Source: an uncultured Alphaproteobacteria bacterium (GTDB taxonomy: Bacteria; Pseudomonadota; Alphaproteobacteria; HIMB59; GCA-002718135). Taken from it: a stretch of 44,467 nucleotides of DNA. Positions within the stretch are counted from its first letter, which is position 1; each line of letters starts with the position of its first letter. A program made the translations under genes and the position numbers. The stretch spans positions 1 to 44,467 of the forward strand of contig CACJEE010000007.1 in NCBI GenBank assembly GCA_902592345.1. Direction: 5' to 3'. The notes under the pieces are model-generated. The model was not told the origin of the DNA. It did no database searches and worked only from the letters and a program-made list of their open reading frames with translations. Positions 7,657 to 16,114 of the stretch are shown here, in pieces.

Positions 7657-8844
7657 ATGAATAATATATCTAATTTATTTTTAAAAATTGCTTCATCCGT
7701 AATTTTTGTTTTACTTATTGTTTCAACTTATTATTTATTAATACCTAAAAATATATTTTTTTTATTTTTAAAATTTATTTTTATAATTCCAACGATTACT
7801 CTTTTAGTTAATTTATTAAATATAATACCTAAAAATTTACTTTATCAACTCTCAAAAATATTTGCTGTTGTTGTGATGATTGCTTTAATTATTGTTAGCT
7901 ATCTTTCTTCAAAAAGAAAACCAGACAATGTTTCAGAACTATATACAGACTTTACTTGGTTAATTAATTGGCCAAAATGGCTTGATACGCCTTTTATGCA
8001 TTGGATAAACAAAGGTTGGAGAAGTTTTATAGCAGATTATGGAGTTATCTTTGATGCTATTGGATACGGTCTCCTTAGAGGATATACTGAATTAAAAACC
8101 GTTATTGTTCAAGCCCCATGGCCTGTAGTAATTATCGGAGTTATTGCTATCACATATTTTACTAGTGGTAGAAAACTTGGAACTACAGTATTTGTTGGTT
8201 TTTGTACTTTTTTTATTGGTTTTTTAAATCCTCGTTTTTGGGATAAAGCAATTGAAACAACGACTATGGTGGTTATTGGAATTGCTATATGTATTGTTAT
8301 AGGTATTCCAATTGGAATAGCGATGGCTAGAAGTGAAAAAGTCAGAAATGCAATCTTACCAATTCTTGATACTATGCAAGTTATACCTGCATTTTGTTAT
8401 TTAATTCCTGGAATTATTTTATTTGGCTTAGGGGCGATACCTGCAATTATATCAATTTTTATTTATGCATGCCCACCATTGATCCGATTAACTGATTTAG
8501 GAATTAGATTAGTTGATAAAGAAGTGATTGAAGCAGCAAGATCTTTTGGGGCTAGTAAAAAGCAAATGTTGCTAGGAGTTCAATTGCCTTTAGCTTTACC
8601 TAATATTATGCAGGGCATTAATCAATGTACAATGATGGCATTAGCAATGGTTGTAATAGCTTCTATGATTGGCACAAGAGGATTAGGAGATGAAGTTTTG
8701 CTTGGATTACAACAATTAAATGTAGGAGCTGCTTTAGAAGCAGGTTTAGCAATTGTTTTATTGGCGATAGTATTAGATAGAATGACTCAAGCGTATGGTG
8801 AAAAAATACAAGAACGCACTCAGCCAATTAAAAAGAAAAAATAA
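7657..8844 (+). CDS. ABC importer permease, glycine betaine (ProW/OpuAB) type
   Basis: 395 aa inner-membrane permease. It has two or three extra hydrophobic segments at the N-terminus (residues 8-80) and then a ProW-like core. The core carries the ATPase-contact EAA loop EAARSFGASKKQMLLGVQLPLALP near residues 290-313, in two pieces EAARSFGASKK and LPLALPNIMQGI, followed by TMMALAMVVIASMIGTRGLG, a family hallmark. It is somewhat longer than E. coli ProW (about 354 aa) because of the N-terminal helices. It works with the upstream binding protein and the ATPase that starts 3 bases after its stop. Confidence 0.88.
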   Translation: MNNISNLFLKIASSVIFVLLIVSTYYLLIPKNIFFLFLKFIFIIPTITLLVNLLNIIPKNLLYQLSKIFAVVVMIALIIVSYLSSKRKPDNVSELYTDFTWLINWPKWLDTPFMHWINKGWRSFIADYGVIFDAIGYGLLRGYTELKTVIVQAPWPVVIIGVIAITYFTSGRKLGTTVFVGFCTFFIGFLNPRFWDKAIETTTMVVIGIAICIVIGIPIGIAMARSEKVRNAILPILDTMQVIPAFCYLIPGIILFGLGAIPAIISIFIYACPPLIRLTDLGIRLVDKEVIEAARSFGASKKQMLLGVQLPLALPNIMQGINQCTMMALAMVVIASMIGTRGLGDEVLLGLQQLNVGAALEAGLAIVLLAIVLDRMTQAYGEKIQERTQPIKKKK

Positions 8845-8847
8845 TCT

Positions 8848-9894
8848 ATGCCAAAAATTGAAATCAAAAACGTATATAAAATTTTTGGAAATTCTCCAAC
8901 TGAAGTATTACCTATGGTTAAAAGTGGAGCAAACAAGGAAGAAGTCTTAGAAAAGACAGGGCATACAGTTGGATTAGATAACGTCTCACTTTCAATAGAG
9001 GAGGGTGAAACATTTGTATGTATGGGCTTGTCTGGATCAGGCAAGTCAACTTTAATTAGACATTTAAATAGATTAATTGACCCAACTGACGGTGATATTA
9101 TTGTTGATGGAACAAATATTATGGAATTAGATGAGCAACAATTAATTGATTTCCGTAAACATGAATTAAGCATGGTTTTTCAGAGGTTTGGTTTATTTCC
9201 TCATAAAACAGTTATTGAAAATATTGGCTATGGATTAGAAATTCAAGGTAAAGAACCTGAAGAAAGAAAAAAACTTGCTATGATACAAATTGAGTCTGTA
9301 GGTTTGCAAGGATTTGAAGATCAATATCCAAGTCAACTATCTGGAGGAATGCAACAAAGGGTTGGTTTGGCAAGAGCTTTAGCTACTAATCCTGAAATCC
9401 TTCTTATGGATGAGGCTTTTAGTGCTTTAGATCCTTTAATTAGAAGTGATATGCAAAATCAACTTATTGAATTGCAAGCAAAACTAAAAAAAACAATTGT
9501 TTTTATTACTCATGACTTAGATGAATCTTTAAGATTAGGTGATCATATTGGTATTTTAAACGGTGGAAGACTAGTTCAAGCTGGTACACCTGAAGAGATT
9601 ATAATGAGTCCTGCAGATGATTATGTGGAAGCATTTGTTAAGGATGTTAATAGAGCAAAAGTACTACGAGCTAAAACAGTTATGATTAAAGCTAATGAAT
9701 TTAATTCAAGTGAGATAAAGCTGGCAGATGTCTTAAAAGTGGATGAAGGATCTTATATTGAACAATTTTTGCCTAAGGTTCTAGCAGACAGATGTACTGT
9801 TATGGTCGTAGATAAAAAAGGAGATACTAAAGGTTATATTACTGAAAAAGAACTAGCTATTTCCCTAAGCAAAGACGGTCACAATTTAAAATAA
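8848..9894 (+). CDS. ABC importer ATP-binding protein, glycine betaine (ProV/OpuAA) type
   Basis: 348 aa cytoplasmic ATPase. It shows Walker A GLSGSGKST, Q-loop FQRFGLFPHKTV, signature LSGGMQQRVGLARAL, Walker B ILLMDEAFSALDP and switch histidine ITHDLDES. The family-typical N-terminal extension before the nucleotide-binding core is present (about residues 1-50). The C-terminal region after about 250 is a short, degenerate CBS-like part ending near KKGDTKGYITEKELA, where relatives have CBS domains that sense ionic strength. It couples ATP hydrolysis to import by the upstream permease and lies in the same operon. Confidence 0.9.
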   Translation: MPKIEIKNVYKIFGNSPTEVLPMVKSGANKEEVLEKTGHTVGLDNVSLSIEEGETFVCMGLSGSGKSTLIRHLNRLIDPTDGDIIVDGTNIMELDEQQLIDFRKHELSMVFQRFGLFPHKTVIENIGYGLEIQGKEPEERKKLAMIQIESVGLQGFEDQYPSQLSGGMQQRVGLARALATNPEILLMDEAFSALDPLIRSDMQNQLIELQAKLKKTIVFITHDLDESLRLGDHIGILNGGRLVQAGTPEEIIMSPADDYVEAFVKDVNRAKVLRAKTVMIKANEFNSSEIKLADVLKVDEGSYIEQFLPKVLADRCTVMVVDKKGDTKGYITEKELAISLSKDGHNLK

Positions 9895-9910
9895 TTTTTT
9901 TTTAAGATTT

Positions 9911-10687
9911 ATGATTTTAAATAATAAAAAATTCATAATATCTGCTGCTGCTGATGGTATAGGATTTGCTATTTCAAAATTAATAGTTGAAAATGGTGGT
10001 AAGGTTTACTTAACTGATATTGATAAAAAAAATATTAATAAAATAAAAAATAATAAAAAATTTAAAAATAAAATTTTTGCTCAATTTCTTAATGTAAATA
10101 ATTATGAAGATGTAAAAAAATATTTTTTATCCCTTAAAAAACTTAAAAAAATTGATGGTTTAATTAATAATATAGGTATTGCGGGACCAACAAAATATCT
10201 TGAAAATATTTCAAATGAAGAATGGGAAAATACTTTAAAAACTAACTTAAATAGCCATTTTTATTTTTCAAAGTTCTCTATTCCTTTTTTGAAAAAAAAT
10301 AAATCAGGCTCAATTGTTAATATTTCATCAACAGCCGGGTTATTCGGCTTTCCTCAAAGAACACCCTATGCGTCAAGTAAGTGGGCTATAATTGGATTAA
10401 CTAAAAGTTTAGCTATGGAGCTTGGTAAATATAATATTAGAGTAAATGCAATTTGTCCTGGTTCCGTTAAAGGTGATAGAATGAAAAGAGTTATAAACTC
10501 TAAAGCAAAATTATTAAAGACAACCCCAAATAAAATACAAAAAGAATTTGAGTTGATGGCCTCTATTCGCTCTTTTGTATCAAAAGAAGATATAGCATCT
10601 ATGGTAGTATATTTATTGAGCGATCATGCAAAAAATATTTCCGGACAAAGTATTTCGATTGATGGCCATACTGAAAGAATGGCTTAG
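9911..10687 (+). CDS. Short-chain dehydrogenase/reductase
   Basis: 258 aa classical SDR. The nucleotide loop is unusual: SAAADGIGFAI replaces the common TGxxxGIG. NNIGIAG corresponds to NNAG, NISSTAG supplies the catalytic Ser, YASSK the Tyr and Lys, and ICPGSVKGDRM closes the substrate pocket. It would oxidise or reduce a hydroxyl/keto group with NAD(P). It follows the ATPase gene by 16 bases and shares one base with the next gene, so it belongs to the importer/GMC operon and probably acts on the imported compound or its product. The substrate is unknown. Residues 38-60 are unusually Lys/Asn-rich, reflecting local runs of A. Confidence 0.83.
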   Translation: MILNNKKFIISAAADGIGFAISKLIVENGGKVYLTDIDKKNINKIKNNKKFKNKIFAQFLNVNNYEDVKKYFLSLKKLKKIDGLINNIGIAGPTKYLENISNEEWENTLKTNLNSHFYFSKFSIPFLKKNKSGSIVNISSTAGLFGFPQRTPYASSKWAIIGLTKSLAMELGKYNIRVNAICPGSVKGDRMKRVINSKAKLLKTTPNKIQKEFELMASIRSFVSKEDIASMVVYLLSDHAKNISGQSISIDGHTERMA

Positions 10688-12315
10688 TGAATAAGCGATT
10701 TGACTACATAATTATAGGGGCTGGATCTGCAGGATGTGTTTTAGCTAACAGACTTTCAAAAGATAAAAAAAATACTATTTGTGTTTTAGAATCAGGGCCT
10801 AAATCTAATTCATGGAAGGTCGATATGCCTAGTGCATTACTTTACACAATGCATGATCCGAAATATAATTGGAAGTATTACTCTGAGCCAGAGCCATATT
10901 TAAATAATAGAAGAATTTTTTGCCCTAGAGGTAAAATGATTGGAGGATGTTCTTCTCATAATGGAATGGTATTTGTAAGAGGCAATCCATTAGATTTTGA
11001 AAGATGGGCATCATATGGTCTGCCAAATTGGAATTATAAAAATGTGTTACCTTATTTTAAGAAATTAGAGACTTGGTCAGGAGGAGAAAATTTGTATAGA
11101 GGAGGAAAAGGCCCTTTAAAAGTAAACAGATCTAAAATTGATGAAAGATTTCCTTTGTTTAACTCTCTAATTAAGGCTGCTGCAGAAGCTGGTTATGAAA
11201 CTTTTGAAGATTCTAATGGCTTTAAACAAGATGGATTTGGAACATTTGATGTAACAATAGATGGTGGAAAAAGACAAAGTGTAGCAAAAGCTTATTTAGA
11301 AGAAGTTAAAAATTATAATAATCTTATAATAAAACACAAAATAGATGTTTCAAAAATATTATTTAAAGATAAAAAAGCTATTGGTGTGGAGGTTAAAAAT
11401 AATAATAAAACTGAAATATATCATTGTAATAAAGAAGTTATACTTTCTGCTGGATCAATAAATTCACCTAAAATACTTCAATTATCAGGAGTTGGGGAAC
11501 CTAAACTATTAATGCAAAACAATATTGAAGTAATCCATGCATTGCCTGGGGTTGGGCAAAATTTACAAGATCATCTTGAGATTTATATCCAGCATAAATC
11601 AAAAACAAAAGACACTCTTTATAACTTATCTACTAATTATTTTACTCAAGCCATTGAGGGAATGAAATGGTTTTTATTAAAGCAAGGAATGCTAACATAT
11701 TCACATCTTGAAGTAGGTGGTTTTGTTAAAACATCTGAAAAATATCAACATCCTAATATTCAATTACATTTTTTTCCTTCATTAGTTATTAATCACGGTT
11801 TGACAAACCCTGCTTTTGATGGTTTTCAGTTTCATGCTAGTCCTAATCGTCCTAAAAGTAGAGGATTTGTTAAAATTAAATCTGATAATTATTTAGACAA
11901 CCCAAAGATACAGTTTAATTATCTTGAAGATGAAGAAGATTTGCAACAAATGCGCGATAGTGTGAAAATTGCTAATAAAATATTTAAACAAGATAGTATG
12001 AAACAATATCTTGGCGATCAATTAAGGCCTGGTTATGAGACTAATGACAAAGAGTTAGACGCTATAATAAGAGAAACTGCTGATACTGCTTATCATCCAT
12101 CATGTACAAATAAAATGGGAGTTGATAAGTTATCTGTAGTAGATCAGGAAACTAAAGTGCATGGTTTAGATAATATAAGGGTAATTGACTCATCTATTAT
12201 GCCAGATATTTTAAGTGGCAATTTAAATGCTGGGACTATTATGATTGCAGAAAAAGCAGCTGATATGATTATGGGCAAACAGGAAGATCCAATAAATGCT
12301 GAATTTTATAATTAG
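10687..12315 (+). CDS. GMC-family FAD oxidoreductase, choline dehydrogenase-like
   Basis: 542 aa. The N-terminal FAD motif YIIIGAGSAGCVLANRLS is followed by the GMC signatures RGKMIGGCSSHNGMVFVRG and LSAGSINSPKILQLSG. The C-terminal active site reads YHPSCTNKMG (catalytic His) and SGNLNAGTIMIAEKAADMI, closely resembling BetA. BetA oxidises choline to betaine aldehyde and is membrane-associated. The start is GTG, sharing its first base with the TAG stop of the SDR. Placement behind a betaine/choline-type importer supports choline or a related amino alcohol as substrate. Other GMC alcohol dehydrogenases share these motifs, so betA is not assigned firmly. Its stop interlocks with the convergent aldo/keto reductase. 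Confidence 0.85.
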   Translation: MNKRFDYIIIGAGSAGCVLANRLSKDKKNTICVLESGPKSNSWKVDMPSALLYTMHDPKYNWKYYSEPEPYLNNRRIFCPRGKMIGGCSSHNGMVFVRGNPLDFERWASYGLPNWNYKNVLPYFKKLETWSGGENLYRGGKGPLKVNRSKIDERFPLFNSLIKAAAEAGYETFEDSNGFKQDGFGTFDVTIDGGKRQSVAKAYLEEVKNYNNLIIKHKIDVSKILFKDKKAIGVEVKNNNKTEIYHCNKEVILSAGSINSPKILQLSGVGEPKLLMQNNIEVIHALPGVGQNLQDHLEIYIQHKSKTKDTLYNLSTNYFTQAIEGMKWFLLKQGMLTYSHLEVGGFVKTSEKYQHPNIQLHFFPSLVINHGLTNPAFDGFQFHASPNRPKSRGFVKIKSDNYLDNPKIQFNYLEDEEDLQQMRDSVKIANKIFKQDSMKQYLGDQLRPGYETNDKELDAIIRETADTAYHPSCTNKMGVDKLSVVDQETKVHGLDNIRVIDSSIMPDILSGNLNAGTIMIAEKAADMIMGKQEDPINAEFYN

Positions 12316-13337
12316 TTTTTACTAGAAGCAGACCATAAATTTATATCTTCTTCTTTTGCAAATTTATCAATTGATTTTAATTCTTTTTTTGTAAAATTTA
12401 GATTGTTTAAACTATCTAGGCATTCATCAAGCTGTTTAGTTGTTCTAGCTCCTATTAAAGCTGAAGTTACTTCTTGATGTCTTAAAACCCAAGATAAAGC
12501 CATCTGGCTAATTGTTTGATTTCTTTTGGAAGCAATTTTTTTTAAATTAATAATTTTCTCTTTATAGCTTCTTGTTATTAATTTTGGACTTAATGATGAA
12601 TTCTCATTTGCTCTAGATTTGGAAGGAATTGTTTTTATATATTTATCTGATAACATTCCTTGGGCAAGAGGAGAAAAAGCAATACAGCCTATTCCAAGCT
12701 TCTTAAGAGTTTTTAACAAATCCTTTTCTATCCATCTATTGATCATTGAGTATGAGGGTTGGTGAATTAAACATTTAATACCTCTTTGTTTTAAAAGTTT
12801 GTTCATTTTAATTGTTTGTTTTGATGAATAGGATGAAATACCTATATAAAGCGCTTTACCTTGATGGACTGCACGATGCAAAGCATCAGCAGTTTCTTCT
12901 AAAGGGGTGTTAGGATCAAATCTATGTGAATAAAAAATATCTACATAATCTAATTTCATTCTATTTAGGCTTTGATCTAAACTTGCTGTTATATATTTTT
13001 TTGATCCCCATTCACCATAAGGTCCTGGCCACATATCATAACCAGCTTTAGTGGATACAAGTATTTCGTCTCTATATTTTTTTAACTCATGAGATATTAT
13101 TTTGCCAAAATTAGACTCAGCAGATCCATAAGGAGGGCCATAATTATTAGCTAGATCAAAATGTGTTACACCTCTATCAAAAGCTCTAAAAATCATTTTT
13201 TTAGATTCTGATTTAATAACCTTGCCACCAAAGTTATGCCATAGTCCAAGTGTAATTTGAGGTAAATCTAAACCACTATCACCGCATCTTTTAAAATTAT
13301 TGAATGAATATCTTTTAGGATTAGGTGTGTAACTCAT
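12312..13337 (-). CDS. Aldo/keto reductase, YghZ/Kvbeta-like
   Basis: 341 aa TIM-barrel NADPH reductase. The catalytic set is visible: Asp and Tyr in FDLANNYGPPYGSAES, Lys in LVSTKAGYDMWPGPYG and His in IFYSHRFD. GAR motif residues IGARTTKQLDECL near 301 bind the cofactor. The MWPGPYG insertion and overall length resemble E. coli YghZ (L-glyceraldehyde 3-phosphate reductase), which detoxifies aldehydes such as methylglyoxal. Here it may reduce an aldehyde from amine oxidation. It is transcribed toward the GMC gene, with a 4-base stop overlap. Confidence 0.85.
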   Translation of the reverse strand: MSYTPNPKRYSFNNFKRCGDSGLDLPQITLGLWHNFGGKVIKSESKKMIFRAFDRGVTHFDLANNYGPPYGSAESNFGKIISHELKKYRDEILVSTKAGYDMWPGPYGEWGSKKYITASLDQSLNRMKLDYVDIFYSHRFDPNTPLEETADALHRAVHQGKALYIGISSYSSKQTIKMNKLLKQRGIKCLIHQPSYSMINRWIEKDLLKTLKKLGIGCIAFSPLAQGMLSDKYIKTIPSKSRANENSSLSPKLITRSYKEKIINLKKIASKRNQTISQMALSWVLRHQEVTSALIGARTTKQLDECLDSLNNLNFTKKELKSIDKFAKEEDINLWSASSKN

Positions 13338-13380
13338 AAGTTACACTGAAATTAGATTAAAAGCTTATTAATTAAAAGTT

Positions 13381-13557
13381 TTAATTTTTCCTTAATGTCC
13401 AACCATATCTCTCTGAGTAATAAGCATTTGCGTTATCAATTGAATCGAAATCAATTTTAGAGTCTAATGATTTCTCAATTACCTTACTTTCAAGAGAAAT
13501 ATTTTCATTATCAGATTTAGTAGCTTTAACTTTTTTGCTATTTTCTTTTTTATTCAT
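13381..13557 (-). CDS. Small protein of 58 residues, unknown function
   Basis: An ORF of 59 codons fills most of the 331-base space between the aldo/keto reductase and the XRE regulator. It has an ATG at 13557-13555 and a TAA at 13383-13381. The protein starts MNKKENSKKVKATKSDN, is charged and probably disordered for its first half, and ends with an aromatic segment NAYYSERYGWTLRKN. There is no signal peptide or membrane helix. Support for it being real: its leader has the same GTAAA-N4-GTAAA site exactly 2 bases before the ATG as the divergent regulator gene. It may be co-regulated with, or interact with, that regulator. I do not recognise a family. Confidence 0.6.
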   Translation of the reverse strand: MNKKENSKKVKATKSDNENISLESKVIEKSLDSKIDFDSIDNANAYYSERYGWTLRKN

Positions 13558-13559
13558 TA

Positions 13560-13573
13560 TTTACATTCTTTAC
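13560..13573 (-). promoter_or_regulatory. Operator-like site, GTAAA-N4-GTAAA (copy 3, minus strand)
   Basis: Read on the minus strand this is GTAAAGAATGTAAA, ending 2 bases before the ATG of the 58-aa gene. It matches two copies on the plus strand ahead of the XRE regulator in both repeat unit and spacing, and in distance to the start codon. A binding site for that regulator is the simplest reading. Confidence 0.55.
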
Positions 13574-13612
13574 AAAAAGAGAATAAAATCAAGAAAATAT
13601 TAGAAAACTAGG

Positions 13613-13626
13613 GTAAATATTGTAAA
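13613..13626 (+). promoter_or_regulatory. Operator-like site, GTAAA-N4-GTAAA (copy 1)
   Basis: GTAAATATTGTAAA, identical over 14 bases to copy 2, which begins 41 bases downstream (about four helical turns, so on the same DNA face). It is 43 bases upstream of the regulator's ATG, where promoter elements would be expected. Confidence 0.55.
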
Positions 13627-13653
13627 AAAAGTATTAATGTAGTATGTAATTTT

Positions 13654-13667
13654 GTAAATATTGTAAA
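13654..13667 (+). promoter_or_regulatory. Operator-like site, GTAAA-N4-GTAAA (copy 2)
   Basis: GTAAATATTGTAAA, ending 2 bases before the ATG at 13670 and replacing any Shine-Dalgarno sequence. Same placement as copy 3 before the divergent 58-aa gene. Autoregulation by the XRE protein is likely; a leaderless or unusual translation-start signal is the alternative. Confidence 0.55.
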
Positions 13668-13669
13668 TT

Positions 13670-15109
13670 ATGGAAATTAATGAAATATCTAATATTGGCT
13701 CAAAAATAAGAAAAGAGAGAAGGGCTCGCGGATTTTCACAAACTGAATTATCAAAAAAATTAGATATATCAGCAAGTTATTTAAATTTATTAGAAAGTGG
13801 GCGGAGAACAATTACTGTTCCTTTATTAATAAAAGTAGGGAATGAACTAGGTCTATCTCTTAAAGATTTAACACTAGAAAGTAATAAAAGAGTTTTATCC
13901 GATGTTATGGATGTCTTAAGCAATGAGATGTTTGAGGATCTTGATATTACCAATCAAGAAACAACTGAATTTATTAGCTCAAATCCAAATATAGCGAAAG
14001 CTTTACTAACTCTAAATGATACTCATAAATCTTTTAAAGAAGATATGCAAAATAGATTAGAATCAATGGATGTAAATTCTAATGTTGTAGAAAGTCCAAG
14101 TCGATTACCTGTTGAGGTCGTTTCTGATTTTTTGCAAGATAATAAAAATTATTTTCATGAAATTGAGCTTAACTCAGAAATAATTAGAAGAAATGCAGGT
14201 TTGGAGGATGTCCATAATATTGGATCAGGACTTAAGTTAACAAACTACTTAAAATCAAAACATAATGTAAAAGTTCAAATAGTTCCTGCAAGTGAAGAAT
14301 TAAAATCATTTAGAAAATTTGAAAGTCAAAACAAAATACTGAATCTATCTGAAATGCTAACTTATACCTCGAGAAATTTTCATTTAGCTTATCAGGTAGC
14401 TTCACTTGAATCAGAAGATGTTATAGCTAAAATTATTAATAATAATAATATTGAATCTAATGAGGTAAAAACTCTGTTAAAAATATCTTTGTTAAACTAT
14501 TTTGCTTCTGCAATTTTAATGCCCTACGATGATTTTTTAACTAATGCAAAAAAGAATAAATATGATGTTGAAATATTAATGCATCATTATGCATGCAGTT
14601 TTGAGCAAGTCACACATCGTTTAACTAACCTACAAAAACCTGGAAATGAAGGTGTTCCTTTTCATTTTTTAAAAACTGATATAGCTGGAAATGTATCTAA
14701 AAGATTTTCATTATCTGGCATTCATATACCAAGACATGGAGGATCATGCCCTAGATGGAATGTTTACATAGCTTTTCTTAACCCTGGCAAAATACATCCT
14801 CAAATTTCAAGAATGCCTGATGGTAAGGTTTATTTTTGTATAGCTCGCGCTTTTGAAAAAGGAATTGAAAAGCATGGTATGCCTAAAAGTTTCGTATCAA
14901 TAGGGCTAGGTTGTGACATCAAATATGCAAAGGATTTAATATATTCTGAAGGGATGGACATCAATAATAAAAAATTACAAACTCCAATAGGTGTATCTTG
15001 TAGAATTTGTCCTCGAATTGAATGTCAACAAAGAGCTTTCCCTCCCATAGATAAAGAACTTAAATTAGATATTAATTTTAGGGGTACTAGTCCTTATGTA
15101 ACACTCTAA
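13670..15109 (+). CDS. XRE-family regulator with DUF2083 domain (short-chain fatty acyl-CoA regulator, RamB/ScfR type)
   Basis: 479 aa, normal length for the family. An N-terminal helix-turn-helix spans about residues 10-65 (IRKERRARGFSQTELSK, ISASYLNLLESGRR). A degenerate ImmA/IrrE-like region without an HExxH zinc site lies near 265-325 (LLNYFASAILMPYDDFL). The C-terminal DUF2083 domain (about 340-475) includes PRHGGSCPRWN, FCIARAF and the cysteine cluster SCRICPRIEC. Relatives such as RamB control glyoxylate, propionate or acetate genes in response to acyl-CoA. Acyl-CoA products of the adjacent carnitine pathway could be its signal. Its leader carries two GTAAA-N4-GTAAA sites and there is a third before the divergent 58-aa gene. 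Its stop interlocks with the convergent reductase. Confidence 0.85.
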   Translation: MEINEISNIGSKIRKERRARGFSQTELSKKLDISASYLNLLESGRRTITVPLLIKVGNELGLSLKDLTLESNKRVLSDVMDVLSNEMFEDLDITNQETTEFISSNPNIAKALLTLNDTHKSFKEDMQNRLESMDVNSNVVESPSRLPVEVVSDFLQDNKNYFHEIELNSEIIRRNAGLEDVHNIGSGLKLTNYLKSKHNVKVQIVPASEELKSFRKFESQNKILNLSEMLTYTSRNFHLAYQVASLESEDVIAKIINNNNIESNEVKTLLKISLLNYFASAILMPYDDFLTNAKKNKYDVEILMHHYACSFEQVTHRLTNLQKPGNEGVPFHFLKTDIAGNVSKRFSLSGIHIPRHGGSCPRWNVYIAFLNPGKIHPQISRMPDGKVYFCIARAFEKGIEKHGMPKSFVSIGLGCDIKYAKDLIYSEGMDINNKKLQTPIGVSCRICPRIECQQRAFPPIDKELKLDINFRGTSPYVTL

Positions 15110-16113
15110 ATTTTTATAAGCATTTTTCCAATATTCTTACCATTTAATAAATCTACGAAAGCTTTTGGTGCTTTACTCAAACCTTCGTAAATTGTTTCTT
15201 TTGAAACAATTTTTTTGTTTTTTAACCATTCAGACATATCATTTTGAAAATTTTCTGAGTCATTCTCGTGATCAAAAATTAAAAATCCCTTAATAGTTAA
15301 TCTTTTTACAAGTACATGAGCTATGTTTTTTAGTCCTTCAGGTATTTTGGTTGAATTCATTTGTGAAATTCTTCCACAAATTACAATTCTACCATAATTT
15401 TTCATTCTAAAAATAGCTGCTTCAAGAAAGTCTCCTCCAACATTATCAAAATACAAATCAAATCCATCTGGCATTATCTCTTTTAATTTTATGACTAAGT
15501 TATCTGTTTTTTTATAGTTAAACGCATGATCAACATTCAATTCATTTTTTAGCCAATCTACTTTTTCATCTGAACCTGTACTCGCAACAACTTTGCAACC
15601 ATGTAATTTTGCTATTTGACAAACTAAAGAACCAACACTACCTCCAGCAGCAGATACTAAAACAGTTTGATTTTTTTTAAGCTTCCCAATTTTAAAAAGA
15701 CCAGTATATGCTGTTTGACCAGTCATCCCTAAAGGTCCTAGATATGATTGTAATGTAAAATTATTTGGTTTTATTTTACTTAAATTGCTATCTGCATTAA
15801 CAAACTTATCTCTCCAACCATAATTACTCAATACGTAATCCCCAACTTCAAAAATATTTGAATTGGTTTTTTTTACAATACCTATTGCAGCTCCTTCCAT
15901 TGGCTCACCTATAACAAATGGCTCTTTGTAATTTTTCTTTTCAGTCATTCTTGCTCGCATGTATGGATCAACAGATAACCATAGATTGTCTACTAATACA
16001 TCATTATTATTTGATAAATCTATCTCTTGCTCTTTGATTACAAAGTCATCTTCACTTGGCAGTCCCATAGGAACATAGTTTTTTAATGCTATGTATTTAC
16101 TTTTTTGAACCAT
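15106..16113 (-). CDS. NADP-dependent zinc-less MDR reductase (CurA/leukotriene-B4-dehydrogenase type)
   Basis: 335 aa medium-chain dehydrogenase/reductase without the zinc-binding cysteines. It starts with the family's SVDPYMRARM segment, has GMTGQTAYTGL near residue 130, and the NADP loop SAAGGSVGSLVCQIAK near 154. YFDNVGG and GRIVICGRISQMN follow. Members reduce C=C bonds of enones. It is the last of three minus-strand genes with cdhC and cdhA (1-base gap to cdhA), so it is transcribed with carnitine catabolism, though no enone step is known there. It may be a general detoxifying reductase. Confidence 0.85.
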   Translation of the reverse strand: MVQKSKYIALKNYVPMGLPSEDDFVIKEQEIDLSNNNDVLVDNLWLSVDPYMRARMTEKKNYKEPFVIGEPMEGAAIGIVKKTNSNIFEVGDYVLSNYGWRDKFVNADSNLSKIKPNNFTLQSYLGPLGMTGQTAYTGLFKIGKLKKNQTVLVSAAGGSVGSLVCQIAKLHGCKVVASTGSDEKVDWLKNELNVDHAFNYKKTDNLVIKLKEIMPDGFDLYFDNVGGDFLEAAIFRMKNYGRIVICGRISQMNSTKIPEGLKNIAHVLVKRLTIKGFLIFDHENDSENFQNDMSEWLKNKKIVSKETIYEGLSKAPKAFVDLLNGKNIGKMLIKI

Positions 16114-16114
16114 A

